Shown: positions 1-8,958, counted from the first letter of the stretch. The stretch: 64,000 nt of DNA from Clostridia bacterium (GCA_017512025.1 JAFWHH010000012.1:1-64000); one strand, 5' to 3'. Notes: generated by a model not told the origin, from the sequence alone. Numbers and translations: made by a program.

Positions 1-21
1 ATAAATAGTATACAAAACTTT

Positions 22-137
22 TCTGGTGATGATGACATGGAGGTCATACCTGTTCCCATACCGAACACAGAAGTCAAGCTCCAATGTGCCGACAATATTT
101 GCGGGTTACCCTGCTGAGAAGATAGGTTGTTGCCAGA
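22..137 (+). rRNA. rrf: 5S ribosomal RNA
   Basis: The span shows the 5S hallmarks: the internal segment around CCGAACACAGAAGTCAAGCT and ends that pair (TCTGG at the start, CCAGA at the end). Its length of about 116 nt is normal. It lies directly before a tRNA, so it is probably the tail of an rRNA operon whose 16S and 23S genes lie outside the window. Exact ends are estimated from the terminal stem. Confidence 0.95.
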
Positions 138-145
138 TTTTATAT

Positions 146-221
146 TCCTCTTTAGCTCAGTTGGTAGAGCGCTCGGCTGTTAACCGATAGGTCGTTGGTT
201 CGAGTCCAACAAGAGGAGCCA
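146..221 (+). tRNA. tRNA-Asn (GTT)
   Basis: A full cloverleaf is visible: acceptor arms TCCTCTT and AAGAGGA, a D-arm with AGCTCAGTTGGTAGAGC, anticodon loop CTGTTAA with anticodon GTT, T-loop TTCGAGT, discriminator G and an encoded CCA end. It follows the 5S gene by 8 nt and is probably co-transcribed with it. Confidence 0.97.
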
Positions 222-253
222 AAAGATAGTTCAAACGAACTATCTTTTTTTTG
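222..253 (+). terminator. Terminator of the 5S-tRNA unit
   Basis: The perfect 11-bp stem AAAGATAGTTC / GAACTATCTTT with an AAAC loop is followed by a run of T. It begins at the base after the CCA end. Confidence 0.92.
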
Positions 254-262
254 CTCTTTTTC

Positions 263-290
263 TTGTTTTTTTATTTTATATTGTTATAAT
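263..290 (+). promoter_or_regulatory. Promoter of the 327 lipoprotein gene
   Basis: TTGTTT (263-268) and TATAAT (285-290) are separated by 16 bases, 37 nt before the gene. Confidence 0.6.
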
Positions 291-326
291 GTAGATATAA
301 AATTTTAACAAAAGGAGAGATTTAAT

Positions 327-683
327 ATGAAAAAAGTTTTAGGAATTGTTTTAACAATTGTAATGTTAGCTGTAACATTAGTTACTTTCTCTGCATGTGG
401 AGATAAAAAGAAAGAAGAAGCTTCGAAGAATCCAATAGTAGGAAGCTGGAAATATGAAGGTGGAGGAAATTACACATACACATTCAATGAAGATGGAACT
501 GGAAATTATGACTTTGGTGGAAACAAAATGGAATTCACATATGAGTTAAAAGACGGAAACAAGATTTCTATTCTATACAAAGGAAATACAGCTGCATTTG
601 AAACAGAGTATAAAATTGATGGAGATGTACTTAATGTAATTGATTCTTTAGGAAATGATACATTATATAAAAAAGTAAAATAA
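327..683 (+). CDS. Small lipoprotein, lipocalin-like beta domain
   Basis: This 118-residue protein begins with a lipoprotein signal peptide: KK, a hydrophobic core, then a lipobox F-S-A-C with the acylated cysteine at residue 24. The mature part opens with a charged linker, then a pattern IVGSWKYEG ... YTFNEDGTGNY. That pattern resembles the small lipocalin-like lipoproteins common in Clostridia (DUF5640-like). It should sit on the outer face of the membrane; its ligand is unknown. The gene is monocistronic, between its own promoter and terminator, with ribosome site AGGAGAG. The lipoprotein call is firm; the fold is a pattern-level inference. Confidence 0.8.
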   Translation: MKKVLGIVLTIVMLAVTLVTFSACGDKKKEEASKNPIVGSWKYEGGGNYTYTFNEDGTGNYDFGGNKMEFTYELKDGNKISILYKGNTAAFETEYKIDGDVLNVIDSLGNDTLYKKVK

Positions 684-688
684 TTATG

Positions 689-717
689 AAGAAGTAGTTT
701 AGGCTACTTCTTTTTTT
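689..717 (+). terminator. Terminator after the 327 lipoprotein
   Basis: The hairpin AAGAAGTAG / CTACTTCTT with a 6-nt loop is followed by seven T. Confidence 0.88.
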
Positions 718-782
718 ATTTATATTGAAATTTAGTGTTTGTTAATATAGAATTATTATAAGAATAACTAAGGAGAAGTAGA

Positions 783-2654
783 ATGATAAAAAGAGTACAA
801 AAGATTTTTATTTGTTTGTTTTTAGTTTTTGTTATAATTTCAAGCAATAGTCCAATATTTGCAAGGAATATTGATTTTCCAATAAAGAAAGAAGCGACAA
901 ATTTAGACGAAAACTTTGATACTAAGGTTACATTATCAATTAATCCAGATCCTGAAGATGAAAAAATAATTGATATTGTTTATGTTTTAGATGTTTCAAT
1001 GGTTACAAGTGATGTTGGAACAAACTTATTGAACGAAGCTTATGGGCTAATTAGTCAATTTAACGAGGAAGAAAAGATAAAAGCTAATGTTGCTCTTGTT
1101 ATTTTTAGTAATGGATCAAAGCAAATTATAGGGCTTACAGATTGCTCTACGATAACAAGTGAGACGTATATGAGAAATCAAATATATTCGTTTGCTAATT
1201 TAATGTGGATAGCAAGAAATGCTACGGGATCAAATTTGGAGAGTGCTTTATTAATGGCAAAGGATATATTAGATAATTCAACCACAGGATCTAAGCCTGA
1301 AGATAGACATGTTATTATGGCTACAGATGGTGGAAATTACACATATAATAATGCAAATGGGGAAACAGCAACTACCGTATATAAAGATTCAAATGGAACA
1401 TATAAGAGCATCGGAAATGGTGATTCAAGTGGAGATTTTGCTAGCACAACAAGAGATACAAAGATGGTTATGTATTATGAACAAACTGGTGATTATGGAG
1501 ATGCTTTTGCTAAATTAATGCAAGAGGAAGCTAGTATTAAAGAGCGTGCTTTAGTTGGATATAAATGGAAAGATACAACTGCAGCTACTATTGAAGCTTT
1601 AATAGAGGCTGGAGAGCTTACTGTATATGATTCTGAAGAGCAGATAGCAAATTTGGAGATATATCCATATACAAACTTAGAGGTTGGTACGGCTTCAGCA
1701 GCAATGGCACTTAAGAATATTAAGAACGAAGGTTATAAGATTCATACTATTGGATATTTATATAGCTATGGATTTGATTCTAGTGGAAATATTACAAATA
1801 AATTATTTGGGTTACCATCAGCTGGATTTTTAAAGTGGACAGAGAATGTTGGAGATTTATATTTTCATGATTCAACAAGTATCACTGCAGAAGAGCTAAC
1901 ATCTGTTTTCTCAACGATAAATTCAAGGTTAATTAAAAACATAGAATCAGGTTCATATATAGTTGATGAAATGGGATATGGAAATTATAGCGATGGTCAA
2001 GAGTATGATTTAGATTTTGTTAATGATATCGATAAAATTAATATTAAATTTGATGGAGAAGTTTTAGACAAAGAATTAATAGAGAATAATATGTATGGAT
2101 TCGGCAAGGATGATACATTAAATGAAGGGTATAAGTTTATACTAACTTACTATCCAAATGGTCTAAATGGCGATTCTGAGAAAGATTGTTTCAGGATTGA
2201 TATTAATTTCGAGATTGGTGTTGGTATTCCGGTAGAAATAGAATATCATGAAGTTCTTGGAGAAGCATATAGAAAAACAAAAAATGGTGATTATGGTAAA
2301 TATGACAAAGATGGAAGTAAAAAATATTCAAGTATAAAAGCCAATAAATCTGCAACACTATACTTTACAAACGAAGATCAATCTAAGTTTTTAGTTCCAA
2401 CATTATCATATACTGTTGATAATCCAATTGATGAAGATACAGACGAGGATTCTGATGATTCAAAAGAGGAATCAAATAGCTCAGATAAGAGCGAGGAAAA
2501 TAATGAAGAAAACTCATCAAAGAAACAAAATGGAATTGTTAAAACAGAAGATATGATATGGATTAATATAATTAATATTTTAATTGCTACATTTGTTATT
2601 ACAATAATAAAACGAAAAAGAAGAGTTAATAAAAGAGTAAAATCTAAACATTAA
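783..2654 (+). CDS. Surface-anchored von Willebrand factor A domain protein
   Basis: This 623-residue protein has a signal peptide (cleavage expected near residue 27, IFA-R), a vWA domain over about residues 60-385, a beta-rich region, an acidic Asp/Glu/Ser linker (about 545-585), a membrane segment (about 590-610) and a basic tail. No LPXTG motif is seen, so it is membrane- rather than sortase-anchored. The vWA metal site reads D-V-S-M-V instead of the usual D-x-S-x-S, so metal-dependent adhesion may be altered. A likely role is adhesion or assembly at the cell surface; the ligand is unknown. It is monocistronic, with ribosome site AAGGAG. Confidence 0.85.
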   Translation: MIKRVQKIFICLFLVFVIISSNSPIFARNIDFPIKKEATNLDENFDTKVTLSINPDPEDEKIIDIVYVLDVSMVTSDVGTNLLNEAYGLISQFNEEEKIKANVALVIFSNGSKQIIGLTDCSTITSETYMRNQIYSFANLMWIARNATGSNLESALLMAKDILDNSTTGSKPEDRHVIMATDGGNYTYNNANGETATTVYKDSNGTYKSIGNGDSSGDFASTTRDTKMVMYYEQTGDYGDAFAKLMQEEASIKERALVGYKWKDTTAATIEALIEAGELTVYDSEEQIANLEIYPYTNLEVGTASAAMALKNIKNEGYKIHTIGYLYSYGFDSSGNITNKLFGLPSAGFLKWTENVGDLYFHDSTSITAEELTSVFSTINSRLIKNIESGSYIVDEMGYGNYSDGQEYDLDFVNDIDKINIKFDGEVLDKELIENNMYGFGKDDTLNEGYKFILTYYPNGLNGDSEKDCFRIDINFEIGVGIPVEIEYHEVLGEAYRKTKNGDYGKYDKDGSKKYSSIKANKSATLYFTNEDQSKFLVPTLSYTVDNPIDEDTDEDSDDSKEESNSSDKSEENNEENSSKKQNGIVKTEDMIWINIINILIATFVITIIKRKRRVNKRVKSKH

Positions 2655-2660
2655 TAATTA

Positions 2661-2700
2661 ACCAATGAATTTGACTATGTCAATTTCATTGGTATTTTTA
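2661..2700 (+). terminator. Terminator after the vWA gene
   Basis: The inverted repeat ACCAATGAATTTGAC / GTCAATTTCATTGGT has one mismatch and a TAT loop, and is followed by ATTTTTA. Confidence 0.88.
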
Positions 2701-2706
2701 TACTTA

Positions 2707-2829
2707 TTGACGTTTACATAACTATATGATATAATACTCTGTATTACAATAATCAGGCAAGTCCTGTGTATATAAGAAGCGTGGGTGCGATTCCCACAAA
2801 CCACCGAAACAATGAATAGGAGGCAACAA
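2707..2829 (+). promoter_or_regulatory. Cassette A promoter and structured leader
   Basis: TTGACG (2707-2712) and TATAAT (2730-2735) are 17 bases apart, with an extended TGA before the -10. The leader then shows CAGG-caagt-CCTG (2754-2766) and GTGGG-TGCGATT-CCCAC (2781-2797). The second hairpin has a 7-base loop close to the tRNA T-loop consensus. No acceptor stem or anticodon arm is present, so it is not a tRNA. The spacer element TTTACATAA recurs in the promoters at 57988 and 58489. Confidence 0.75.
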
Positions 2830-3555
2830 ATGATTACGAAGAAAAGAAAGCGTGAAGCTCTGCAGCGAATCGCGAAGAAACATGGATACACTGGACCTTT
2901 TACAGGATTTTCACAGTGTGCCAGATGTGGTGAGTGCTGCTTGAAAAATGCTTGCTGCTGTATTCCGGAAGATTTTGATGATCTCTCTGTAAAGGGAATC
3001 GAAAAGCTTCTGGATAGTGGCAAGTACATGATCACAGCATTCTACGAACAGGCTCAGATGCCTGGAAACATCCCGATTGAAGTTACTCCGGTAATTTCTG
3101 CTCGTGAGGTGAACTGCCCGGACGATGGAATCAATATTTGCATGTTGCATTCTGCATGTGCAATGCTTGATTGTGATGGGTGTACACTTAGCGAGGACGA
3201 AAGACCAAGTCAGGGACTGATGCTTATTCCGGTGAGTGAGGATGGATGCAGATGTTATATCAGTGCACCGTCTATTGACTGGCAGGAATATAAAGATATC
3301 CTTGATGAGGTTGTCAAAAGACGTACCGGAAAGACTTCGCAGGAGATCTTTGAGGAGGAACTTGTACCGCTGGCGACAGAAATCAAACGACAGATTGAGG
3401 AAGCTGTCTGTTTTATGGGATCAGTATCATACTACGTGCATAAAACAGCGAAGGCAATGCGCACCCTCGGTGTATTCTACGGACTCTTCGGTGAAGAAAT
3501 CGGAGATGTTATGCAGGATTTCATCGACTGGGTCGATGTTGATCCGATTCAGTAA
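2830..3555 (+). CDS. Cysteine-cluster protein, YkgJ-like (cassette A)
   Basis: The start chosen is ATG 2830 because TAGGAGG lies six bases before it, giving 241 residues. The N-terminal part carries C-x-x-C-G-x-C-C followed by a further CCC within about 20 residues. Four more cysteines occur at about residues 97-120. This recalls the CxxxCxxC (YkgJ/UPF0153) family of proposed zinc- or iron-binding proteins, but the exact function is unknown. Codon use is clearly richer in G and C than in vwA before or aroK after. It has its own promoter and terminator, so it looks like an acquired single-gene unit. Confidence 0.7.
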   Translation: MITKKRKREALQRIAKKHGYTGPFTGFSQCARCGECCLKNACCCIPEDFDDLSVKGIEKLLDSGKYMITAFYEQAQMPGNIPIEVTPVISAREVNCPDDGINICMLHSACAMLDCDGCTLSEDERPSQGLMLIPVSEDGCRCYISAPSIDWQEYKDILDEVVKRRTGKTSQEIFEEELVPLATEIKRQIEEAVCFMGSVSYYVHKTAKAMRTLGVFYGLFGEEIGDVMQDFIDWVDVDPIQ

Positions 3556-3564
3556 TCATATCCA

Positions 3565-3608
3565 AGAGGCCATCAAGTGTAAAAGCTTGGTGGTCTCTTT
3601 GGTTCTTT
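3565..3608 (+). terminator. Terminator of cassette A
   Basis: AGAGGCCATCAAG pairs with CTTGGTGGTCTCT around a short A-rich loop, followed by TTGGTTCTTT. Confidence 0.85.
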
Positions 3609-3671
3609 AAATAAACATATAGAAATGATAAAGTTTATATGTTATATTATTTAAAAGTGAGGTGCTTCTAT

Positions 3672-4169
3672 ATGGATAAAAATAATATTGTATTAATTGG
3701 TATGCCTGGAGTTGGAAAGAGCACAATTGGTGTTATCTTAGCTAAGGTGCTGGGATATAAATTTATTGATACAGATTTAATTATTCAAGAAAAAGAGCAA
3801 AAACTTCTATCTCAAATAATTGCTGAGTCTGGAGTGGATGGTTTTATTAAAATAGAAGATAGAATTAATAGCGAGCTAAAAGCTGATAAATCTGTTATTG
3901 CTACTGGTGGAAGTGTAATATATGGGGAAAATGCTATGAAAAATCTTAAAAGCATTGGAAAGGTTATATATCTAAAACAAGATTTTGATAGCATACAAAA
4001 AAGAGTTCAAAATATAAAAGGAAGAGGTGTAGCTCTAAAGGACAATCAAACATTTGAAGAGCTATACAATGAAAGAGCAATTTTATATGAAAAGTATGCA
4101 GATATAACTATTGAAGAAGGAAGCATGGACATTGAAGAAACGTTAAAAGCGTTATTGGAAAAACTTTAA
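3672..4169 (+). CDS. aroK: Shikimate kinase
   Basis: This 165-residue P-loop kinase would phosphorylate shikimate at the 3-hydroxyl in the chorismate pathway. The Walker A motif GMPGVGKST is at residues 10-18. A DTD motif follows, then ATGGS (shikimate-binding glycines), and RG in the lid region. The usual substrate-contact arginine of F-R-x-x-E appears as F-I-K-I-E, a conservative change. The start is ATG 3672, since the upstream in-frame codons lack a ribosome site. No other aro genes are visible nearby. It is followed 10 bp later by a membrane protein, probably in the same transcript. Confidence 0.85.
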   Translation: MDKNNIVLIGMPGVGKSTIGVILAKVLGYKFIDTDLIIQEKEQKLLSQIIAESGVDGFIKIEDRINSELKADKSVIATGGSVIYGENAMKNLKSIGKVIYLKQDFDSIQKRVQNIKGRGVALKDNQTFEELYNERAILYEKYADITIEEGSMDIEETLKALLEKL

Positions 4170-4179
4170 GGAGGAATCT

Positions 4180-4719
4180 ATGAAGAAAAAATTAAAGTTT
4201 CTTATTATTCTTATATTAATTCTAATTATTTTTATTGTTATATTTTTGAGCTACATGGTATTTAAAGGAAAAATAAAAATATTTAAATCTATAAAGGATA
4301 CGAATCAATCTAAGGAAGAGGTTATTGAAGATAATAATGACTACGTATTTAATGTAAGTGACGATTATGATGAAACAAAAGAGATTGATTTTTCTTATAA
4401 AGATTCTGATGATCATGGAGAGCTGGTAATTCCAATTGATGTAAGTAAATGTACACAGGATATTAAATATAAAATAATAGTTGATGTTAGCAATATATAC
4501 AAGAAATATGATGAATATAGTGCTGTACATTTTGAAGATTTAGATATAGTTGATGGATGTGTAGTTAAAGAAGGAACTATTAAATTAGATTCTACTGATG
4601 ATAAGAAAAGAGATGTTATTTTCTATTGGAGAAGCTATATGAGGAGTAGAGCTGATTATTCTCAAAATACGATTAATGAAAAAATTAGTATTAGAGTTAT
4701 CACAAGTCCGGTAGAGTAG
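4180..4719 (+). CDS. Membrane-anchored protein of unknown function
   Basis: The 179-residue product has one N-terminal membrane segment (about residues 4-28, very rich in Ile and Leu). An acidic linker follows (about 45-70), then a beta-rich extracytoplasmic domain. No recognised motif is present. AAGGAGG precedes the start and the gap to aroK is 10 bp, so the two are probably co-transcribed. Confidence 0.7.
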   Translation: MKKKLKFLIILILILIIFIVIFLSYMVFKGKIKIFKSIKDTNQSKEEVIEDNNDYVFNVSDDYDETKEIDFSYKDSDDHGELVIPIDVSKCTQDIKYKIIVDVSNIYKKYDEYSAVHFEDLDIVDGCVVKEGTIKLDSTDDKKRDVIFYWRSYMRSRADYSQNTINEKISIRVITSPVE

Positions 4720-4729
4720 TATTTGTAAA

Positions 4730-4758
4730 GGATGCGAATTATGTCGCATTCTTTTTTT
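4730..4758 (+). terminator. Terminator of the aroK unit
   Basis: GGATGCGA pairs with TCGCATTC around ATTATG, followed by a T-run. Confidence 0.88.
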
Positions 4759-4777
4759 TATTTTTTTGAAAAATATA

Positions 4778-4806
4778 TTGCCATATAAAAATCACGATGA
4801 TATAAT
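4778..4806 (+). promoter_or_regulatory. rex promoter
   Basis: TTGCCA (4778-4783) and TATAAT (4801-4806) are 17 bases apart, with TGA before the -10. Transcription would begin near 4813, downstream of the first in-frame ATG at 4766, so it decides the rex start codon. Confidence 0.8.
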
Positions 4807-4852
4807 GAACTTCGATAATTATTTATCGAATTACAAGAAAGGAGAAAAGATA

Positions 4853-5449
4853 TTGGCTATTTCAGTAGTGACATTAGAAAGGTTACCTAAGTATTTAAGA
4901 ATACTAAAAAAAATGCAATCGGAAAACATTAATAATGTATCATCTACAAGTATAGCTAAGGAATTAGGATTTAACTCAATTCAAGTTAGAAAGGATTTAG
5001 CATGTGTTAGTAAAACAGATGGTAAACCAGGTGTTGGATTTGTTGTTAATGATCTAATAAATGATATCGAAGAATTTTTAAATATTAATCATTCTAGAGA
5101 TATTATTGTTATTGGTGCGGGAAGACTTGGACAAGCATTAATGAATTATTCTGGATTTGAGAATAAGATAAATGTTGTTAGAGCATTTGATATTGATAAA
5201 AATAAATGTGATAACAAAAAAATATTCTTAATGAAAACATTAAAAACGTATGTTAAAAAGAATAACATTAGTGTCGCAATTATAACTGTACCAAAGGATG
5301 CAGCACAATCTGTTTGTGATGAAGTTATTGATAGTGGGATTAAAGTTATTTGGAATTTTGCTCCAATTAATTTAAAGGTTCCAGACAATATTAGAATCAA
5401 AAACGAAGATTTATCAGCATCTTTAGCTGTATTGTTAAATAGTTATTAA
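4853..5449 (+). CDS. rex: Redox-sensing transcriptional repressor Rex
   Basis: Rex senses the NADH/NAD+ ratio and represses fermentation genes. The protein has an N-terminal winged helix (SIAKELGFNSIQVRKDL region), then a Rossmann domain with VIGAGRLGQAL. The start is TTG 4853, which has AAGGAG nearby and gives 198 residues (family about 210) beginning AISVVTLERLPKY. The longer in-frame ATG at 4766 lies upstream of the promoter, so it is unlikely. It sits directly before adhE, a classic Rex target, and a Rex-like site overlaps its stop codon. Confidence 0.93.
   Translation: MAISVVTLERLPKYLRILKKMQSENINNVSSTSIAKELGFNSIQVRKDLACVSKTDGKPGVGFVVNDLINDIEEFLNINHSRDIIVIGAGRLGQALMNYSGFENKINVVRAFDIDKNKCDNKKIFLMKTLKTYVKKNNISVAIITVPKDAAQSVCDEVIDSGIKVIWNFAPINLKVPDNIRIKNEDLSASLAVLLNSY
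5432..5449 (+). promoter_or_regulatory. Candidate Rex operator for adhE
   Basis: TTGTTAA-ATAG-TTATTAA matches the clostridial Rex consensus TTGTTAA-N4-TTAACAA with two mismatches in the right arm. It overlaps the rex stop codon and lies 69 nt before adhE. The consensus is established; its use here is inferred. Confidence 0.5.
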
Positions 5450-5517
5450 TATTTTCTAAATAATGTATGAAAATACAATAATTGAATAACCTAAAAAATA
5501 AGGAGGATTGAGCAACA

Positions 5518-8118
5518 ATGAGTAAGTATGACACAGTAGATAGTGCAGAATCATTACAAAAGTTAATTGAAAATGTTAGAAAGGCACAAAAGGAATTTGC
5601 TACATTTTCACAAGAGAAAGTTGACAAGATATTTTTAGCTGCAGCACTTGCTGCTAATAAAGCAAGAATTCCACTTGCAAAATTAGCAGTTGAAGAAACA
5701 GGCATGGGTGTAATTGAGGATAAAGTTATTAAAAATAACTATGCTGCAGAATACATCTATAATAAATATAAAAACGTTCAAACAGTTGGTGTTATCGAAG
5801 ATGATAAATCTTATGGATACAAGAAAGTATTAGAGCCAATTGGTTTAATTGGAGCTGTTATACCAACAACTAACCCAACATCAACAGCTATATTCAAAAC
5901 ATTAGTATGTTTAAAAACACGTAATGGAATTATTATAAGTCCACACCCACGTGCTAAGAAATCAACAATTGAAGCAGCTAAAATAGTATTAGAAGCTGCG
6001 GTTAAAGCAGGAGCACCAAAGGGAATTATTGGATGGATTGATATTCCATCACTAGATTTAACAAGTATGCTTATGTCTGAAGTTGACACAATATTAGCAA
6101 CAGGTGGACCTGGTATGGTTAAAGCTGCATATTCAAGTGGAAAACCAGCACTTGGAGTTGGTGCAGGTAATGTTCCAGCTGTTATTGATTCATCAGCTGA
6201 TATAATACTAGCTGTTAACTCAATTATACATTCAAAAACATTTGATAATGGTATGATTTGTGCAAGTGAGCAATCTTGCATTGTTGATAGCAAAATATAC
6301 GATGATGTAAAAGCTGAATTTAAAAAACGTGGATGTTATTTCTTAAAACCAGCAGAAATTGATAAAGTTCGTAAAACAATATTAATAAATGGTGCATTAA
6401 ATGCTAAGATAGTTGGACAAAAGGCAGCGACAATAGCTGAACTTGCTGGAGTTAAAGTCCCAGAGACAACTAAAGTATTAATTGGTGAGGTTACAAGTGT
6501 TGATTTATCAGAAGAATTTGCACATGAAAAATTATCACCAGTTTTAGCTATGTACAAATCTAAAAACTTTGATGATGCAATTGATAAAGCAAGTAAGTTA
6601 ATATATGACGGAGGTCTTGGACATACTTCTTCTTTATTTATAAACACAATGACAGAGCAAGAGAAAATGCAAAAATATTACAGCAGTATGCCAACATGTA
6701 GAGTTGTTATAAATATGCCTTCATCTCAAGGTGGTATTGGAGATATCTATAACTTTAAGATGGCTCCATCACTTACACTTGGATGTGGAAGCTGGGGAGG
6801 AAACTCTGTATCAGAAAACGTTGGAATTAAACACTTACTAAATGTTAAAACAGTAGTTGAAAGGAGAAATAATATGCTTTGGGTTAGAATGCCAGAAAAA
6901 GTTTATATTAAGAGAGGTTGCTTACCAGTTGCAATTGAAGAATTAAAATATGTAATGGATAAGAAGAGAGTATTTATCGTAACAGATAAGTTCTTATTTG
7001 AAAATGGTTATACAAAAGTTGTAACAGATAAATTAGACGAAATGGGAATTCAGCATACAACATTTTCAAATGTTGCTCCAGATCCAAACTTAGCATGTGC
7101 TAAAGAAGGTGCTAAGATGATGTCTGAATTTAAACCAGATTGTATTATTGCAATCGGTGGTGGTTCAGCAATGGATGCAGGAAAGATTATGTGGGTTCTA
7201 TATGAACATCCAGAAGCAGATTTCTTAGACATGGCTATGAGATTTATGGATATTAGAAAACGTGTTTATACATTCCCTAAGATGGGTGAAAAGGCTTACT
7301 TTATAGCTGTTCCAACATCAGCAGGAACTGGTTCTGAAGTTACACCATTTGCTGTTATTACAGATGAACAAACAGGAGTTAAATATCCACTTGCTGATTA
7401 TGAATTAATGCCAAAGATGGCTATTGTAGATGCAGATATGATGATGAATGCTCCAAAAGGATTAACATCAGCTTCTGGTATAGATGCATTAGTACACAGT
7501 ATTGAAGCATATGCATCAATGATGGCTACTGAGTTTACAGATAGTATGGCATTAGAAGCAATTAAGATTATATTCGAATATTTACCAAGAGCATATAAAG
7601 AGGGAGCAAAAGATCCAGTTGCAAGAGAAAAAATGGCTCATGCAGCTACACTTGCTGGTATGGCATTTGCCAATGCATTCCTTGGAATATGCCACTCAAT
7701 GGGACATAAATTAGGTGCATTCCATCACTTACCACATGGTATAACAGTATCACTTGTATTAAATGATGTAATGAGATTTAACGCAGAAGAAGTACCATAC
7801 AAGATGGGAACATTCCCTCAATATGATCATCCACATACATTAAGAAGATATGCTGAAATTGCAGAAGCACTTGGAATTACTGGAAAAGATGACAAAGATA
7901 AATTTGAAAAATTATTAGCTAAGATTGATGAATTAAAAGATGCTATCGAAGTTAAACACACAATTAAAGATTATGGAATATCTGAAAAGGATTTCTTAGC
8001 AACTCTTGATGAGATGAGTGAGCAAGCATTTGATGATCAATGTACAGGTGCAAACCCACGTTATCCAACAATTGAAGAAATAAAGAATCTATATCTAAAA
8101 GTATATTACGGAAAATAG
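5518..8118 (+). CDS. adhE: Bifunctional acetaldehyde-CoA / alcohol dehydrogenase
   Basis: AdhE reduces acetyl-CoA to acetaldehyde and then to ethanol, re-oxidising two NADH. This 866-residue protein has both halves intact. The aldehyde dehydrogenase part (about 1-440) has catalytic Cys248 in NGMICASEQ. The iron alcohol dehydrogenase part (about 455-866) has GGGSAMDAGK and the His-rich iron site at about 728-741. The length matches the family and such proteins form spirosomes. It is preceded by AAGGAGG. Its position after rex suggests NADH-responsive control. Confidence 0.97.
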   Translation: MSKYDTVDSAESLQKLIENVRKAQKEFATFSQEKVDKIFLAAALAANKARIPLAKLAVEETGMGVIEDKVIKNNYAAEYIYNKYKNVQTVGVIEDDKSYGYKKVLEPIGLIGAVIPTTNPTSTAIFKTLVCLKTRNGIIISPHPRAKKSTIEAAKIVLEAAVKAGAPKGIIGWIDIPSLDLTSMLMSEVDTILATGGPGMVKAAYSSGKPALGVGAGNVPAVIDSSADIILAVNSIIHSKTFDNGMICASEQSCIVDSKIYDDVKAEFKKRGCYFLKPAEIDKVRKTILINGALNAKIVGQKAATIAELAGVKVPETTKVLIGEVTSVDLSEEFAHEKLSPVLAMYKSKNFDDAIDKASKLIYDGGLGHTSSLFINTMTEQEKMQKYYSSMPTCRVVINMPSSQGGIGDIYNFKMAPSLTLGCGSWGGNSVSENVGIKHLLNVKTVVERRNNMLWVRMPEKVYIKRGCLPVAIEELKYVMDKKRVFIVTDKFLFENGYTKVVTDKLDEMGIQHTTFSNVAPDPNLACAKEGAKMMSEFKPDCIIAIGGGSAMDAGKIMWVLYEHPEADFLDMAMRFMDIRKRVYTFPKMGEKAYFIAVPTSAGTGSEVTPFAVITDEQTGVKYPLADYELMPKMAIVDADMMMNAPKGLTSASGIDALVHSIEAYASMMATEFTDSMALEAIKIIFEYLPRAYKEGAKDPVAREKMAHAATLAGMAFANAFLGICHSMGHKLGAFHHLPHGITVSLVLNDVMRFNAEEVPYKMGTFPQYDHPHTLRRYAEIAEALGITGKDDKDKFEKLLAKIDELKDAIEVKHTIKDYGISEKDFLATLDEMSEQAFDDQCTGANPRYPTIEEIKNLYLKVYYGK

Positions 8119-8154
8119 TATAAAATTTGTTTAGAAAAAATGGAGGTTAATAAT

Positions 8155-8916
8155 ATGAGTTATAATTTAAATAATCCAATTGCAAAAAGAGCTACAAAAG
8201 TAGTGTACGTAGATGAAGGAAATACAATAAAACTATTTAATGAAGGATACTCAAAAGCTGATATATTTAATGAAGCAATGAATAATGCAAGAGTTGAAGA
8301 AGGAACAGATCTTAATACTGCTAAAGTAAAAGAAGTTACTGTTATAGATAATAAGATTGGTATTGTATATGATTATATCGAAGGAACAACACTTGCAGAA
8401 TTAATGGAAAAAAATCCAGGCAAAATGAACGAGTACTTAAACTTGTTTACAGATATTCAAATGGAAATATTCTCAAAGAAAGTACCATTAGTAAATAGAA
8501 TGAGTGATAAGTATAAGAGAAGAATTGGTGAAGCTGATGTATTTGATGAAAATACAAAATACGATTTACTACAAAGACTTGATGGAATGAAGAGCCACGC
8601 AAAATTATGTCATGGTGACTTTGTACCAAGTAATGTTATTATTACAGAAAGTGGAGAGCACTATATAATAGACTGGGCTCACGTAACTCAAGGAAATGCT
8701 GCAGCAGATGTTGCTTCAACATATTTACAACTATGTATGAAAGGTAAAAAAGACTGGGCTGAAAAGTATGTTGACTTATATGTTGAAAAAAGTGGAACAG
8801 AGAAGATATATATTCAAAAATGGATTCCGGTTGTTGCTGCTATTCAATATGTTAAGCAAAAACCAGGAGAAAAAGAAATATTAAAACAATGGATTGACGT
8901 TGTTGAACCTCAATAA
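8155..8916 (+). CDS. Aminoglycoside phosphotransferase/choline kinase-fold protein
   Basis: The start is ATG 8155, nine bases after TGGAGG, giving 253 residues. The Brenner-type motif HGDFVPSNVI is the catalytic loop and IIDWAHV holds the metal-binding Asp, as in APH/choline kinase-like small-molecule kinases (TIGR02172-like). The substrate cannot be told from the sequence. It follows adhE by 36 bp without a terminator between, so it is probably read in the same transcript. Confidence 0.8.
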   Translation: MSYNLNNPIAKRATKVVYVDEGNTIKLFNEGYSKADIFNEAMNNARVEEGTDLNTAKVKEVTVIDNKIGIVYDYIEGTTLAELMEKNPGKMNEYLNLFTDIQMEIFSKKVPLVNRMSDKYKRRIGEADVFDENTKYDLLQRLDGMKSHAKLCHGDFVPSNVIITESGEHYIIDWAHVTQGNAAADVASTYLQLCMKGKKDWAEKYVDLYVEKSGTEKIYIQKWIPVVAAIQYVKQKPGEKEILKQWIDVVEPQ

Positions 8917-8922
8917 AAATAT

Positions 8923-8958
8923 AAACTGTTTATAGATTATTCTATAAACAGTTTTTTT
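8923..8958 (+). terminator. Terminator of the adhE unit
   Basis: The perfect stem AAACTGTTTATAGA / TCTATAAACAGTTT with a TTAT loop is followed by T-residues. Confidence 0.93.

Noticed and set aside
2761..2806. tRNA gene at the T-arm-like hairpin
   Set aside because: No acceptor stem, D-arm or anticodon arm can be paired around it.
4766..4852. Longer Rex reading from ATG 4766
   Set aside because: The start lies upstream of the promoter -10 and the added residues do not match Rex.
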